64,000 nt of DNA from Eubacterium_G segne. GTDB taxonomy: Bacteria > Bacillota > Clostridia > Lachnospirales > Lachnospiraceae. The notes below the pieces were generated by a model. That model was not told the origin of the DNA. It was given only the letters and a program-made list of their open reading frames with translations, and searched no databases. This document shows positions 24,821 to 34,159 of the stretch, one piece after another. The DNA is taken from positions 6,290-70,289 of the forward strand of contig NZ_JACOOZ010000012.1 in the NCBI RefSeq assembly GCF_014287775.1, written 5' to 3'. Position numbers and translations under genes: made by a program. Positions within the stretch are counted from its first letter, which is position 1. Every line of letters starts with the position of its first letter.

Positions 24821-25819
24821 ATGAGAAAAGGAAGAGTATTAAGTATTTTATTAACAACCGCTATGGCAGCAACAATTTTTACAGGCTGCGGAAGCAATGA
24901 CAAATCAGCTGATGCCTCACAAAAGGCAGACAAGAAAAAAATCGGTATCGTAACCATGGTGGAAAATGGTGCCTTTACTGATATGAAAGAGGGAATCATA
25001 GAAGAGTTAGCAAGCAAGGGATACACAAGTGATACAGCTACAATTGATTATCAGTGTGCATCAGGTGATGCTACAACCCTTTCAACTATTGCCAATAACA
25101 TGACAGACGGAACATATGACATGGTATTTACCATTGCAACACCACCTACCCAGGCATTTGTTAATTTAGAATCAGACACACCGGTTTTCTTCTGTGCAGT
25201 TTCAGCACCGGTTGCAGCAGGAGTTTTATCAGATATGGATAGTCCTGATAAAAACGCCACAGGTACATCAAATGCCATTCCGGTATCAGACATTATTGAT
25301 TTAGCACAAAATACAACACCGGCTAAAAAATACGGACTTATTTACAGTGGCAATGAAGACAATGCAACAAACACAATTAAGCAGGTTGAGGAATATTTAA
25401 AATCAAAGAACATTGAATATGTTGAAAAAACAGCACCTACATCAAGTGATATTGAAACAGCAGCCAATGCTCTTATAAATGAAGGTGTAGATGCCATTTT
25501 CGTACCAAATGATTCAATTATTCAGGACGGAGTTACAAAGTTAGCAGAAATTTGCAATGAAAAGAAAATCCCAACATATTGTTCATCAGCTACAACAGTT
25601 GCCTCAGGATGTTTTGCAACCCTTGCCATTGACGATAAGGGAATTGGCAAAAAAACAGTAGATATGGCAATGGATTACTTTGACGGAAAGAAAGTTAAAG
25701 ATATTCCTTCACAGGTAGTTGGAATTGATTATTGCTCAGTAAACACCAATGCCATGAAAGCTCTTGGTATTACAAAAGACCAGATTAAAACAAAGTATGA
25801 TATTAACGAAATTCAGTAA
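24821..25819 (+). CDS. trpX: ABC transporter substrate-binding lipoprotein, tryptophan (TrpX)
   Basis: A 332-residue lipoprotein with a signal peptide ending in the lipobox IFTGCGS (Cys about residue 24) and a DUF534-type periplasmic-binding fold (PF04392; KKKIGIVTMVENGAFTDMKEG, VFTIATPPTQAFVN). Firmicute homologues under Trp T-box control are called TrpX. It should capture tryptophan outside the cell and pass it to the TrpY permease. AAGGAG precedes the ATG. It is the first gene after the T-box leader, and its gene partners follow without terminators. Confidence 0.88.
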   Translation: MRKGRVLSILLTTAMAATIFTGCGSNDKSADASQKADKKKIGIVTMVENGAFTDMKEGIIEELASKGYTSDTATIDYQCASGDATTLSTIANNMTDGTYDMVFTIATPPTQAFVNLESDTPVFFCAVSAPVAAGVLSDMDSPDKNATGTSNAIPVSDIIDLAQNTTPAKKYGLIYSGNEDNATNTIKQVEEYLKSKNIEYVEKTAPTSSDIETAANALINEGVDAIFVPNDSIIQDGVTKLAEICNEKKIPTYCSSATTVASGCFATLAIDDKGIGKKTVDMAMDYFDGKKVKDIPSQVVGIDYCSVNTNAMKALGITKDQIKTKYDINEIQ

Positions 25820-25838
25820 TGGATGAGGAGATTTAGTA

Positions 25839-26774
25839 ATGATAGAATTACAATATTATTTAACCAATCTGCCGGATTGCTTTATATATGGATTGCTGGC
25901 AATGGGTATATATATTTCACTTAGAATATTGGATATTCCGGATTTAACAACTGAAGGAAGTTTCGGCTTTGGAGCAGTTATATCGGTGCTGGTGTCTTTA
26001 AACGGACACCCGGCACTGGCACTTTTAGCAGGAATAGTTGCCGGTGCATTGGCAGGATTTATTACGGGGTGTTTACAGACAAAGCTTAGTGTTCATCCGG
26101 TATTAGCAGGAATAATAACCATGAGTGCATTATATTCCATTAATCTTGTATGCTATTCATTAACAGACAAGGGAGCCACAACTAACTTAAGTTACGGCAA
26201 AATAACAATATTTGATAAAATAAAGGAATTGCTTGGAATAACAGGTCAGTTTAACACAAGTATGTTAAAAGCTGTGGTAAGTTTTATTATTGTTGTGTTG
26301 GTTATAGCTGTAATTATCTGGTTCTTTAAAACCCATATGGGACTTTGCATAAGAGCCACAGGAGATAATCCTGATATGGTAAGAGCATCATCAATAAATG
26401 TTGACATAACCAAAATCATAGGTCTTATGATTGCCAATGCATTAATTGGTTTATCAGGAGCCATGGCATCACAAAGCGTTGGATATTCAGACATAAATAC
26501 TTCTAACGGTACTCTTATTTATGGATTAGCAGCAGTAATTATTGGTGAGGCAATATTTGGAAAAAGAGGCGCTGCCATAGGAGTTATTTCAGCAGTTACA
26601 GGTTCTGTTATATACAAGCTTATAGTGGCATTTGTTATAAGACAGAATTTATTTGGTGATAAAAGCGCAAATCTTATGAAGCTTACATGTGCACTTATTG
26701 TTGCCATTACTCTTGCAATTCCTGCAATAAAGGAAAAAATTGCGGAAAAGAGAAGCAGAAAGGCGGAGATGTAA
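25839..26774 (+). CDS. trpY: ABC transporter permease, tryptophan (TrpY)
   Basis: A 311-residue permease with about eight to nine membrane spans of the branched-chain amino-acid permease type (PF02653). The family loop occurs as THMGLCIRATGDNPDMVRASSINVDITKIIGLM (the EAA-like coupling loop), and GLAAVIIGEAIFGKRG is typical near the end. It forms the membrane channel for TrpX-bound substrate. It starts 20 bases after trpX with GAGGAG upstream, and its stop codon overlaps the trpZ start (TAATG). Confidence 0.88.
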   Translation: MIELQYYLTNLPDCFIYGLLAMGIYISLRILDIPDLTTEGSFGFGAVISVLVSLNGHPALALLAGIVAGALAGFITGCLQTKLSVHPVLAGIITMSALYSINLVCYSLTDKGATTNLSYGKITIFDKIKELLGITGQFNTSMLKAVVSFIIVVLVIAVIIWFFKTHMGLCIRATGDNPDMVRASSINVDITKIIGLMIANALIGLSGAMASQSVGYSDINTSNGTLIYGLAAVIIGEAIFGKRGAAIGVISAVTGSVIYKLIVAFVIRQNLFGDKSANLMKLTCALIVAITLAIPAIKEKIAEKRSRKAEM

Positions 26775-27580
26775 TGTTAGAAGTAAAGAATATTTCAAAG
26801 GTTTTTGCCAAAGGAACAGTTAATGAACACGTTGCCATAAAAAATATGTCCCTTTCATTGGAGGATGGGGAATTTGTTACAGTTGTAGGCTCAAACGGAG
26901 CAGGAAAAAGTACACTTTTTAATGCAATTTGCGGTAGCTTCCTTGTGGATTCAGGACATATATTTTTGGATAATGAAGAAATTACATATAAAAGTGAGCA
27001 TGCCAGGGCAAAAATGATAGGTCGTGTTTTTCAGGACCCCATGAGAGGAACGGCACCTAACATGACTATTGAAGAAAATCTCGCGTTAGCCTATACAAGA
27101 TCGCAAAAACATTCATTACCTTTTTCAAGAGCATTAACAAAGAAAAAGGCTGAGTTTTTCAGGGAAAATCTGGCAAGATACAATATGGGCATAGAAGACA
27201 GAATGAAAACTAAAATCGGGCTTTTGTCAGGTGGTCAGAGACAGGTGGTTACTCTTTTAATGTGTACCCTTTCAATTCCAAAACTTTTGCTTTTAGATGA
27301 GCATACCGCAGCCCTTGACCCGGCAACGGCTAAAAGGGTAATGGAAATAACAAAGCAGATTGTGTCAGAAAATAATATTACCACTATGATGATTACCCAT
27401 AATCTAAATCAGTCATTAAATACAGGCTCAAGAACCATAATGCTTGACTCAGGGGAAATTATACTTGATTTATCCGGCAAAGAGAGAGAAAATATGACCA
27501 TAGATGATATGATAAAAATGTATTCTGCAAAGAAACAGAAAGAATTTGATAATGACAGAATATTGTTGTCTAGGGACTAA
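26774..27580 (+). CDS. trpZ: ABC transporter ATP-binding protein, tryptophan (TrpZ)
   Basis: A 268-residue ABC ATPase. Walker A is VGSNGAGKST (about 42), the signature LLSGGQRQVVTLL (about 150), and Walker B LLLLDEHTAALDP (about 170), followed by the switch histidine in MMITHNLNQ. The frame is open 29 codons upstream, but GGCGGAG sits just before the ATG that overlaps the trpY stop, and residue alignment with other ABC proteins begins MLEVKNISKVF, so 26774 is the start. It powers TrpXY. The downstream membrane protein starts 20 bases later. Confidence 0.93.
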   Translation: MLEVKNISKVFAKGTVNEHVAIKNMSLSLEDGEFVTVVGSNGAGKSTLFNAICGSFLVDSGHIFLDNEEITYKSEHARAKMIGRVFQDPMRGTAPNMTIEENLALAYTRSQKHSLPFSRALTKKKAEFFRENLARYNMGIEDRMKTKIGLLSGGQRQVVTLLMCTLSIPKLLLLDEHTAALDPATAKRVMEITKQIVSENNITTMMITHNLNQSLNTGSRTIMLDSGEIILDLSGKERENMTIDDMIKMYSAKKQKEFDNDRILLSRD

Positions 27581-27600
27581 AGGATAAAAGAGAGGGACAT

Positions 27601-28962
27601 ATGGATTTTAAGGAGCTTTATGAAAAGTATAACTGGGGACAGGTAACAAAAGAAGAACAGGAATTTGTGGAAAGTGAGTTAAAAAGACGTAAAGAAGCAA
27701 AGGAAAACATCCATGAAGGCTATGAATCAGAGAATAAAAAGTCTATTGAAGATGATGTTGTTACAATAAATGACAGTCGGGAGGAGCCGGAAAGTAAGAA
27801 ATCAAATAATGAGAATATAGATGAAACCACAGGGGAACATAAGAAAATTAATGTTCCCTTTGTGGTTTTGTCTTGTATAATGGCAGCTATGATTGTTACG
27901 ACAATAGCAGTATATGTTATAAAAATTGACCCTATGGTTAAATATGTAAAAAAGGAAAAGGCTCAGGAAAACTATCCTTACAGCAAATGGAATATTGACA
28001 GCAAGACCCTGTATTCAGAAAAAACAGATGCCCAGTTAGGATATGAGACTCTTTTTCAGTTTCACAATAAAGGACAGTACATTCCTTATTTTGAAAATTT
28101 AGGAGAAATTGATAATAAAAAGGGCCAGTATTATTATCGTATAACGAAAAATATTCAGCCTTATGTGGGGATTACCTTAGAAAAAGCTCTTACAGTTGAA
28201 AAACCGGAATTTCGGAGTTATTTAGATGATGGAGAGATTATGTCCATAAACGAGGATGATGAAGATTACGGCAATCTTAAGGCAACCTTGAAGAAAATGA
28301 AAAAGAATAAGATTTATAATATTTTTATCTCTCTTAATAAGCTGATAGGGGATACGCAGCTTAAAAAACTTCTTGAAGAAAATTATTATCAGGATAATAC
28401 ATGTATAAAATGGGTGGGGGTTTATCCTTATGAAATTAATGACAAGTATCCACCAATAGGTATATATTTAGGAATTGATCAGTCAAGTATGGGAAGCATA
28501 AAGGAAATGACTTTGGGATATACAAATATGTATTCTGTTGACGGATTAACTCTTAAAGGTAACGGATATTTTTACAATGGAAAGAATTTCTTCATATATA
28601 GAAGTGCAAATGGCTATGTTTATGATGAAGGTCCTGAATTAGATGTGAAAACCGTAAAGGACAGCTTTTCCGAAAGGTTAGATTTTATGATAAAGCATCC
28701 TGAAGTGTTGAATTTTTTGGGACATCCGGAATATGAGGAATTTTATAAAAAAATTAAAAATATGGTGGATAAAGGTGAAACTAAATACTATGCATTAGCC
28801 CTTACAGGGGAAAAGGAGGATTTAGAAGATATGTGTAGTGGTTTAAGTGGATATGTAACAAGCATATCTGATGCAGATGAAGACGAAGATCTAATGTACA
28901 GCCTTATAAACAGCAACATAGACCCTACCAACAGCATATATAGCGGTACGGAATATGAGTAA
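27601..28962 (+). CDS. Membrane protein resembling sigma-factor regulators (anti-sigma-like)
   Basis: A 453-residue single-span protein. The cytoplasmic start MDFKELYEKYNWGQVTKEEQEFVESEL resembles the N terminus of Sigma_reg_N proteins (PF13800), which act as anti-sigma factors. A charged linker follows, then one span (about 83-106, FVVLSCIMAAMIVTTIAVYVI), then an outer domain of about 345 residues whose end (KYYALALTGEKEDLEDM) resembles Sigma_reg_C (PF13791). No ECF sigma gene adjoins it, which is unusual. It lies 20 bases after trpZ and may be cotranscribed. Function is inferred from resemblance only. Confidence 0.6.
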   Translation: MDFKELYEKYNWGQVTKEEQEFVESELKRRKEAKENIHEGYESENKKSIEDDVVTINDSREEPESKKSNNENIDETTGEHKKINVPFVVLSCIMAAMIVTTIAVYVIKIDPMVKYVKKEKAQENYPYSKWNIDSKTLYSEKTDAQLGYETLFQFHNKGQYIPYFENLGEIDNKKGQYYYRITKNIQPYVGITLEKALTVEKPEFRSYLDDGEIMSINEDDEDYGNLKATLKKMKKNKIYNIFISLNKLIGDTQLKKLLEENYYQDNTCIKWVGVYPYEINDKYPPIGIYLGIDQSSMGSIKEMTLGYTNMYSVDGLTLKGNGYFYNGKNFFIYRSANGYVYDEGPELDVKTVKDSFSERLDFMIKHPEVLNFLGHPEYEEFYKKIKNMVDKGETKYYALALTGEKEDLEDMCSGLSGYVTSISDADEDEDLMYSLINSNIDPTNSIYSGTEYE

Positions 28963-28963
28963 T

Positions 28964-29452
28964 TTACTCAAAACGGTAGCATGCACGCTTACATATTACC
29001 TCATAGGATGAACATATTTTGTCGGCAAGGCTTACAATGTAACTTTCCTTATATCTTGGAAGTTTAATATTAAGGGGAAACATGTGCTTTGCTATAATGT
29101 CCATTTCAATGTCAGTGAGTTCAAAATCCTTAGAGGCATTTTTCAGGGCTACAGCTGCGTGGTGGAAACCGTGCCATTTGTGTGCAGCATCCTTGTCATG
29201 CCAGTCATACAAAAAGTAATCATGTAAAAGAGAACCTCTTAAAAGACTGTTATAATCACAGCGGATATGGAATTTTCTTGCAATGCAGTAACTTATGTAA
29301 GAAACTGCAATACAGTGCTCTAGGGTGCTGGTGTTGCCATGTTGTATATATTTATCCATTCGTTTTACTTTTTCATTTTTTATTATGGGAGTGATTTTCA
29401 AGGTGAAATCCTCCCTTAAATTATCTGTACTAATAATATTTGAATTTTGCAT
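28964..29452 (-). CDS. HD domain protein (predicted metal-dependent phosphohydrolase)
   Basis: A 162-residue protein with an HD-type fold. Metal ligands are seen as TSTLEHCIAVSYISY (His about 46), the doublet LLRGSLLHDYFLYDWHD (about 68-84), KWHGFHHAAVAL and a late Asp in IVSLADKICS. The short form resembles small predicted HD phosphohydrolases common in Clostridia. The substrate is unknown. Only AGGA about 13 bases upstream supports the ATG, so the start is uncertain. It is convergent with the preceding gene, separated by one base. Confidence 0.75.
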   Translation of the reverse strand: MQNSNIISTDNLREDFTLKITPIIKNEKVKRMDKYIQHGNTSTLEHCIAVSYISYCIARKFHIRCDYNSLLRGSLLHDYFLYDWHDKDAAHKWHGFHHAAVALKNASKDFELTDIEMDIIAKHMFPLNIKLPRYKESYIVSLADKICSSYEVICKRACYRFE

Positions 29453-29624
29453 TATACTAGTAACATCCTTTCAAAACATCTAAATGTTATTATACCCCTA
29501 AAAGTGTTAAATGTATATTAAAAATCTTTAACAAAAATTAACTTGTATATAATTTCATATATTGTTATTATAAGTGTGGTTTGATAGAAATATGGTAGTA
29601 GGTAAGTAAAAGGAGAAAATTAGA

Positions 29625-31046
29625 ATGAGAAAGACAAAGATAGTATGTACTCTTGGTCCGTCAACAGACGTTGATGGTGTACTTGAAAAGTTAATTAATG
29701 TAGGAATGAATGTGGCAAGATGTAACTTTTCCCATGGTTCTCACGAAGAACATAAGAAAAGAATGGATAAGGTAAAGGAAATCAGAAAGAAATGTGACAA
29801 GCCTGTTGCCATTTTGTTAGATACAAAGGGACCGGAAATAAGAACAGGAATATTTGAAAATGATTCCATTTTTGTTCATACAGGTCAGAAATTTACCCTT
29901 GTGGGAGACAGACAGGTTAAGGGAGATGAAAACCATGTCAATATTACATTTCCTGATTTATATAAAGACGTAAATATAGGCTCAATTATTCTTATTGATG
30001 ATGGTCTTGTAAAGTTAGAGGTTAAGGAAATTAGTGGAACGGATATTGTCTGTGAAGTAAAAAATGATGGTAAAATTTCTAACAGAAAAGGGGTTAATGT
30101 TCCTGATATTCATATTAACATGGAGTATATGAGTAAACAGGATAAAAGTGACATTATATTTGGAATACAGCAGGATGTTGATTATATTGCCGCATCCTTT
30201 GTAAGAACAGCTGAAGATGTAAAAGCCGTAAGAAAAATTCTTGATGAAAACGGTGGGGAAAACATCAACATTATAGCAAAAATAGAAAATAGTGAAGGTA
30301 TTTTAAATGTAGACTCCATTATAGATGAGGCAGATGCCATTATGGTAGCCAGAGGAGACATGGGAGTTGAACTTCCGGAGGAAGAAGTTCCTATTATTCA
30401 GAAAATGATTATTAAAAAGGTATATGAGGCAGGAAAACAGGTTATTACTGCAACTCAGATGCTGGATTCCATGATGAATAATCCTCGTCCTACAAGAGCA
30501 GAAACCACAGATGTGGCAAATGCAATTTACGATGGAACCAGTGCCATTATGCTTTCAGGAGAGACAGCAGCAGGGAAATATCCGGTGGAAGCCGTTGAAA
30601 CCATGGCGAAAATCGCTGAACGTACTGAAATGGACATAAATTACAAACAGCGTTTCTTTGATATGAAAAGAAGTGAAGGAAGTGATATTACCCAGGCAGT
30701 ATGTCATGCTACATGTACTACAGCTTATGACCTTGGGGCAAAGTCAATTCTTACGGTAACTAAATCAGGAAGGTCTGCAAGAATGTTATCAAGATTCAGA
30801 CCGGACTGTATGATTACCGCGGGAAGCACAAGTGAAAAAGTATGCCGCCAGCTTAATATGTCCTGGGGAGTTACACCAGTGCTTATTAAGGAAAAAGGTG
30901 ATGTGCTGGAACTGTTTGACTATGCTGTGGAAGTGGCAAAGGAAAAGCATTTAGTGGAAAAGGATGACATTGTGGTTATTACATCAGGAGTGCCTCTTGG
31001 AAAGTCAGGAACTACTAATATGATAAAGGTTCACACTGTGGAATAA
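29625..31046 (+). CDS. pyk: Pyruvate kinase
   Basis: A 473-residue pyruvate kinase that converts phosphoenolpyruvate and ADP to pyruvate and ATP. Motifs: RKTKIVCTLGPS (1-12), NFSHGSHEEH (about 35), ILLDTKGPEIRTG (about 65), the active-site IIAKIENSEGI (about 218), MVARGDMGVELP (about 243) and ATQMLDSM (about 280). It lacks the extra C-terminal PEP-utilising domain seen in some Bacillus enzymes. AAGGAG precedes the ATG. A possible promoter is TTGTAT (29543-29548) with TATTAT (29566-29571) at 17 bases. A hairpin terminator follows, so it is a single-gene unit. Confidence 0.96.
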   Translation: MRKTKIVCTLGPSTDVDGVLEKLINVGMNVARCNFSHGSHEEHKKRMDKVKEIRKKCDKPVAILLDTKGPEIRTGIFENDSIFVHTGQKFTLVGDRQVKGDENHVNITFPDLYKDVNIGSIILIDDGLVKLEVKEISGTDIVCEVKNDGKISNRKGVNVPDIHINMEYMSKQDKSDIIFGIQQDVDYIAASFVRTAEDVKAVRKILDENGGENINIIAKIENSEGILNVDSIIDEADAIMVARGDMGVELPEEEVPIIQKMIIKKVYEAGKQVITATQMLDSMMNNPRPTRAETTDVANAIYDGTSAIMLSGETAAGKYPVEAVETMAKIAERTEMDINYKQRFFDMKRSEGSDITQAVCHATCTTAYDLGAKSILTVTKSGRSARMLSRFRPDCMITAGSTSEKVCRQLNMSWGVTPVLIKEKGDVLELFDYAVEVAKEKHLVEKDDIVVITSGVPLGKSGTTNMIKVHTVE

Positions 31047-31107
31047 TTTTATATTTCAGTTGAATTTGTCTAAAAAAAATGATAAAGTAAATATATAAAT
31101 TAATAAG

Positions 31108-31141
31108 AACTTATGGTTATTTTAGCCATAAGTTTTTATTT
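31108..31141 (+). terminator. Terminator of pyk
   Basis: AACTTATGG (31108-31116) pairs with CCATAAGTT (31126-31134), followed by TTTATTT. Confidence 0.85.
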
Positions 31142-31174
31142 CGATTTTTTATAATAAAATGGAAGGAGAACCAG

Positions 31175-31261
31175 ATGGATAGTTGTGACAGTTGTGGGCG
31201 AAGTTTGCATAATGAATATACTATAGACGAAACTGATGCACATCATCCGTTTCGTTCTTAA
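31175..31261 (+). CDS. Small ORF upstream of mgtE (28 aa), possible leader peptide
   Basis: An ATG with a strong GGAAGGAG site eight bases upstream opens a 28-codon frame. The product begins MDSCDSCGRSL and ends with an acidic, His/Pro run DETDAHHPFRS. A TATAAT at 31150-31155 lies just upstream, without a clear -35. The ORF is followed 38 bases later by a hairpin and then mgtE. Acidic and proline-containing leaders control magnesium transporter genes in enterobacteria, so a sensing role is conceivable. A short real protein with a CxxC pair is the alternative. Confidence 0.5.
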   Translation: MDSCDSCGRSLHNEYTIDETDAHHPFRS

Positions 31262-31299
31262 AGTGCATAAATTCATATACAAGCTTCTTACATATACAG

Positions 31300-31330
31300 T
31301 CCGCTATATTTTTATGTAGCGGATTCTTTA
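31300..31330 (+). terminator. Hairpin between the leader ORF and mgtE, possible attenuator
   Basis: TCCGCTA (31300-31306) pairs with TAGCGGA (31317-31323), loop ten bases, followed by TTCTTTACTTT. It lies 25 bases upstream of the mgtE ribosome site. Confidence 0.6.
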
Positions 31331-31359
31331 CTTTCTGTTTATGTGAAAGGAGGTATATG

Positions 31360-32829
31360 ATGGAAGAAAATAAAGAATTTGAAGAAAAAAAGCCACAGGA
31401 TACAGAAGAGTCAGGCACAGAGAATAATATAGAAACACAGGAATATGAAATCCCTGAAAAAGCCGATTATGAAGCTGAAATTATAGATATAATACGAGGC
31501 AATGAACCGGCTTATGTTAAGAAAGAGAAGTTAAACGATTATCATGAAAATGATATAGCATCGGTTTTAGAAGACTTAGATGTAAATGAGCGTAGAAGAT
31601 TATATGCCCTTTTAGGTCTTGACAGGGTATCTGAAATTTTTGCTTATTTAGATGATCCGGAAGAGTTCATTGAAGAATTAGATAATGAAACAGCGGCAGA
31701 TATTCTTGAGGCCATGGAGCCGGATGATGCCGTTGATATCTTAGATGAATTAGAGGAAGAAAAAAGTGAGGAGCTTCTCCAGTTAATGGATAAAGAGGCA
31801 CAAAAGGATATTGATCTTATTCAGTCCTATGACGAAGATGAAATCGGTAGTAAGATGACTACCAATTATGTTAGCTTATCCTTAGACCTTACCATAAAGC
31901 AGGCAATGAAACGTTTAGTAGAACAGGCTGCTGACAATGACAACATTTCTACGTTATATGTTAAAAAAGAAGATGGAACCTTTTATGGAGCCATTGATTT
32001 AAAAGACTTAATTGTTGCAAGGGAATATGTAGAACTAGAATCATTAGTTATCACTTCATATCCTTTTGTGTATGACCATGAAACAGTAGATGACTGTATT
32101 GAAGAATTAAAGGATTACTCAGAGGATTCCATTCCGGTATTGGATAAAGACAATCACATTTTAGGTGTTATTACTTCTCAGGATTTGGTAGAAGTGGTAG
32201 ATGAAGAAATGGGTGAGGACTATGCTAAGTTAGCAGGTCTTGCTGCAGAGGAGGAATTAGAAGAACCATTATCCCAGAGTCTTAAAAAAAGAGTTCCATG
32301 GCTTATCATATTGCTTATGCTTGGCATGATTGTATCTACAGTTATAAGTATGTTTGAAAAGGTTATAGTGGGACTTCCGATTATTGTTACATTCCAGTCA
32401 GTTATTCTTGGTATGTCCGGTAATGTTGGAACCCAGTCCCTTGCGGTGACTATCAGGGTTTTAATGGACGAAGAACTGGAATTTAAGCAGATGCTGGGAT
32501 TTGTATTTAAGGAAATGCGTGTAGGTTTCTTTAACGGACTTATAGTAGGTTCTATTTCCTTTATATTTACAGGGGTATTTATATGGCTTGTCAGAGGACA
32601 GCAGTTTATGGATGCCTTTGCTATTTCAGGATGTATCGGCGTTGCACTGGCACTGGCTATGTTAATATCAAGCTTTGTAGGAGCTATTATTCCCATTATT
32701 CTTGACAAAATCGGATTTGACCCGGCAGTTGCATCAGGTCCTCTTATTTCTACCGTAAACGATTTAGTTGCTGCGGTAACATATTACGGACTTGCATGGG
32801 TTTTCCTTATTAACATATTACATTTATAA
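31360..32829 (+). CDS. mgtE: Magnesium transporter MgtE
   Basis: A 489-residue MgtE channel. An acidic N-terminal extension (about 1-35) precedes the MgtE N domain (about 50-150, with EFIEELDNETAADILEAMEPDDAVDIL). Then come two CBS domains (about 160-275), the plug helix, and five membrane spans (about 310-485) with the conserved GNVGTQSLAVTIR segment that lines the pore. It imports magnesium and is gated by cytosolic magnesium bound between N and CBS domains. AGGAGG lies three bases before one ATG and six before the next, so the second is preferred. No M-box riboswitch is seen in the leader. Confidence 0.94.
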   Translation: MEENKEFEEKKPQDTEESGTENNIETQEYEIPEKADYEAEIIDIIRGNEPAYVKKEKLNDYHENDIASVLEDLDVNERRRLYALLGLDRVSEIFAYLDDPEEFIEELDNETAADILEAMEPDDAVDILDELEEEKSEELLQLMDKEAQKDIDLIQSYDEDEIGSKMTTNYVSLSLDLTIKQAMKRLVEQAADNDNISTLYVKKEDGTFYGAIDLKDLIVAREYVELESLVITSYPFVYDHETVDDCIEELKDYSEDSIPVLDKDNHILGVITSQDLVEVVDEEMGEDYAKLAGLAAEEELEEPLSQSLKKRVPWLIILLMLGMIVSTVISMFEKVIVGLPIIVTFQSVILGMSGNVGTQSLAVTIRVLMDEELEFKQMLGFVFKEMRVGFFNGLIVGSISFIFTGVFIWLVRGQQFMDAFAISGCIGVALALAMLISSFVGAIIPIILDKIGFDPAVASGPLISTVNDLVAAVTYYGLAWVFLINILHL

Positions 32830-32850
32830 TAAAAAACAAAGGAAGTACTA

Positions 32851-34134
32851 ATGAATATACTGATATACTTATTTATAGTTTACTCATTTTTAGGATGGGT
32901 ATTTGAGACAACAATTGCTGCAATAAAAAGAAAAAGGTTTGTTAACAGAGGAATCATTAACGGACCCTTCTGTGTGATTTACGGTATTTCAGCTGTTGCC
33001 ATTACAGTTATTCTTAGGGACTTAAACGGATTCTGGCTGCTATTTGGAAGTATGATAGTAGCCACTCTTATTGAGTGGACCGGCGGACATATTATTGAAA
33101 AGATGTACCATGAACGCTGGTGGGACTATTCTAATTTCAAATTTAACTTTGACGGCTATATCTGCCTTGGTGCTTCGGTTATCTGGGCGATAATGGGCTT
33201 TGTTGTAAAAACATGGGTCAACGATCTCTTTATTAATATTTATAAAATTATCCCGGTATATATAATGGAAATCATAGTGTGGATTCTTTTGGCGGTTATA
33301 TTTATTGACGGCCTTGCCACTATGCTTATTTTATCAGGACACCATAAAAGCGAAAAATATTGCAAAAAGGCAGAAGATATATTAGATACTGTAACTAAAA
33401 ACTTAAGTGACAGAATTTATGGTGTTATTGACAGCCGATTAGGAAAGGCATATACAAGAAGCAAGCCGGAGACCGGGGAACAAAAGGATAAAACAAAGTT
33501 TGCCACAGGATGTAGTTTCTATAAGGTGGTTATGTTGTTTTTCATAGGGGCGTTCCTTGGAGACATTGTGGAGACGGTTTTCTGTCGTATAGTTATGGGA
33601 AGCTGGATGAGCAGAAGCAGTGTTATTTACGGACAATTTAGTATTGTGTGGGGGTTAGGAGTAGCTGCCATAACGGTGCTGTTATATAAGTACAAAGATA
33701 AAAATATCTTGTTTTTATTTTTTACGGGAACTATATTAGGGGGAGCATATGAGTACATATGCAGCGTTTTTACGGAAATAGCCTTTGGCACTGTTTTCTG
33801 GGATTACAGCGATATGCCATTTAACCTTGGAGGACGAATTAATTTATTGTACTGTTCTTTTTGGGGAATAGCGGCTATAGTTTGGTTTAAGGTTGCATAT
33901 CCGCTACTGTCTGCCCTTATTGAAAAAATCCCAAAGAAACCGGGAATAATAGCTACATGGATGTTACTGGCATTTATGTTAGTGAATGTTTCCATATCAA
34001 GTATTGCCCTTGCAAGATATCAGGAAAGAAGCAAGGGAAAGAATGCAAATAATAACATAGAAAAATGGATAGACACAAAATACGATGACAATTTAATGAA
34101 CCGGGTATACCCGAAAGCATTAATTGTAGACTGA
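32851..34134 (+). CDS. Membrane protein with two CmpB-like (PF06541) domains
   Basis: A 427-residue multispan protein in which the ABC_trans_CmpB domain occurs twice. Copy 1 (about 1-150) has FVNRGIINGPFCVIYG, EWTGGHIIEKMYHERWWDYS and FNFDGYICLGASVIWA. Copy 2 (about 220-370) has SRSSVIYGQFSIVWG, YEYICSVFTEIAFGTVFWDYS and FNLGGRINLLYCSFWG. A charged linker joins them, and a last span follows. The role of this family is unknown; it is called putative ABC transporter type IV by name only. It starts 21 bases after mgtE with AAGGAAG upstream, so the two are likely cotranscribed. Confidence 0.82.
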   Translation: MNILIYLFIVYSFLGWVFETTIAAIKRKRFVNRGIINGPFCVIYGISAVAITVILRDLNGFWLLFGSMIVATLIEWTGGHIIEKMYHERWWDYSNFKFNFDGYICLGASVIWAIMGFVVKTWVNDLFINIYKIIPVYIMEIIVWILLAVIFIDGLATMLILSGHHKSEKYCKKAEDILDTVTKNLSDRIYGVIDSRLGKAYTRSKPETGEQKDKTKFATGCSFYKVVMLFFIGAFLGDIVETVFCRIVMGSWMSRSSVIYGQFSIVWGLGVAAITVLLYKYKDKNILFLFFTGTILGGAYEYICSVFTEIAFGTVFWDYSDMPFNLGGRINLLYCSFWGIAAIVWFKVAYPLLSALIEKIPKKPGIIATWMLLAFMLVNVSISSIALARYQERSKGKNANNNIEKWIDTKYDDNLMNRVYPKALIVD

Positions 34135-34159
34135 TTTTATATCTATCCATAAACAATTT

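Noticed and set aside
31047..31360. M-box riboswitch before mgtE
   Set aside because: The leader is short and lacks the conserved M-box helices; only a small ORF and one hairpin are seen.
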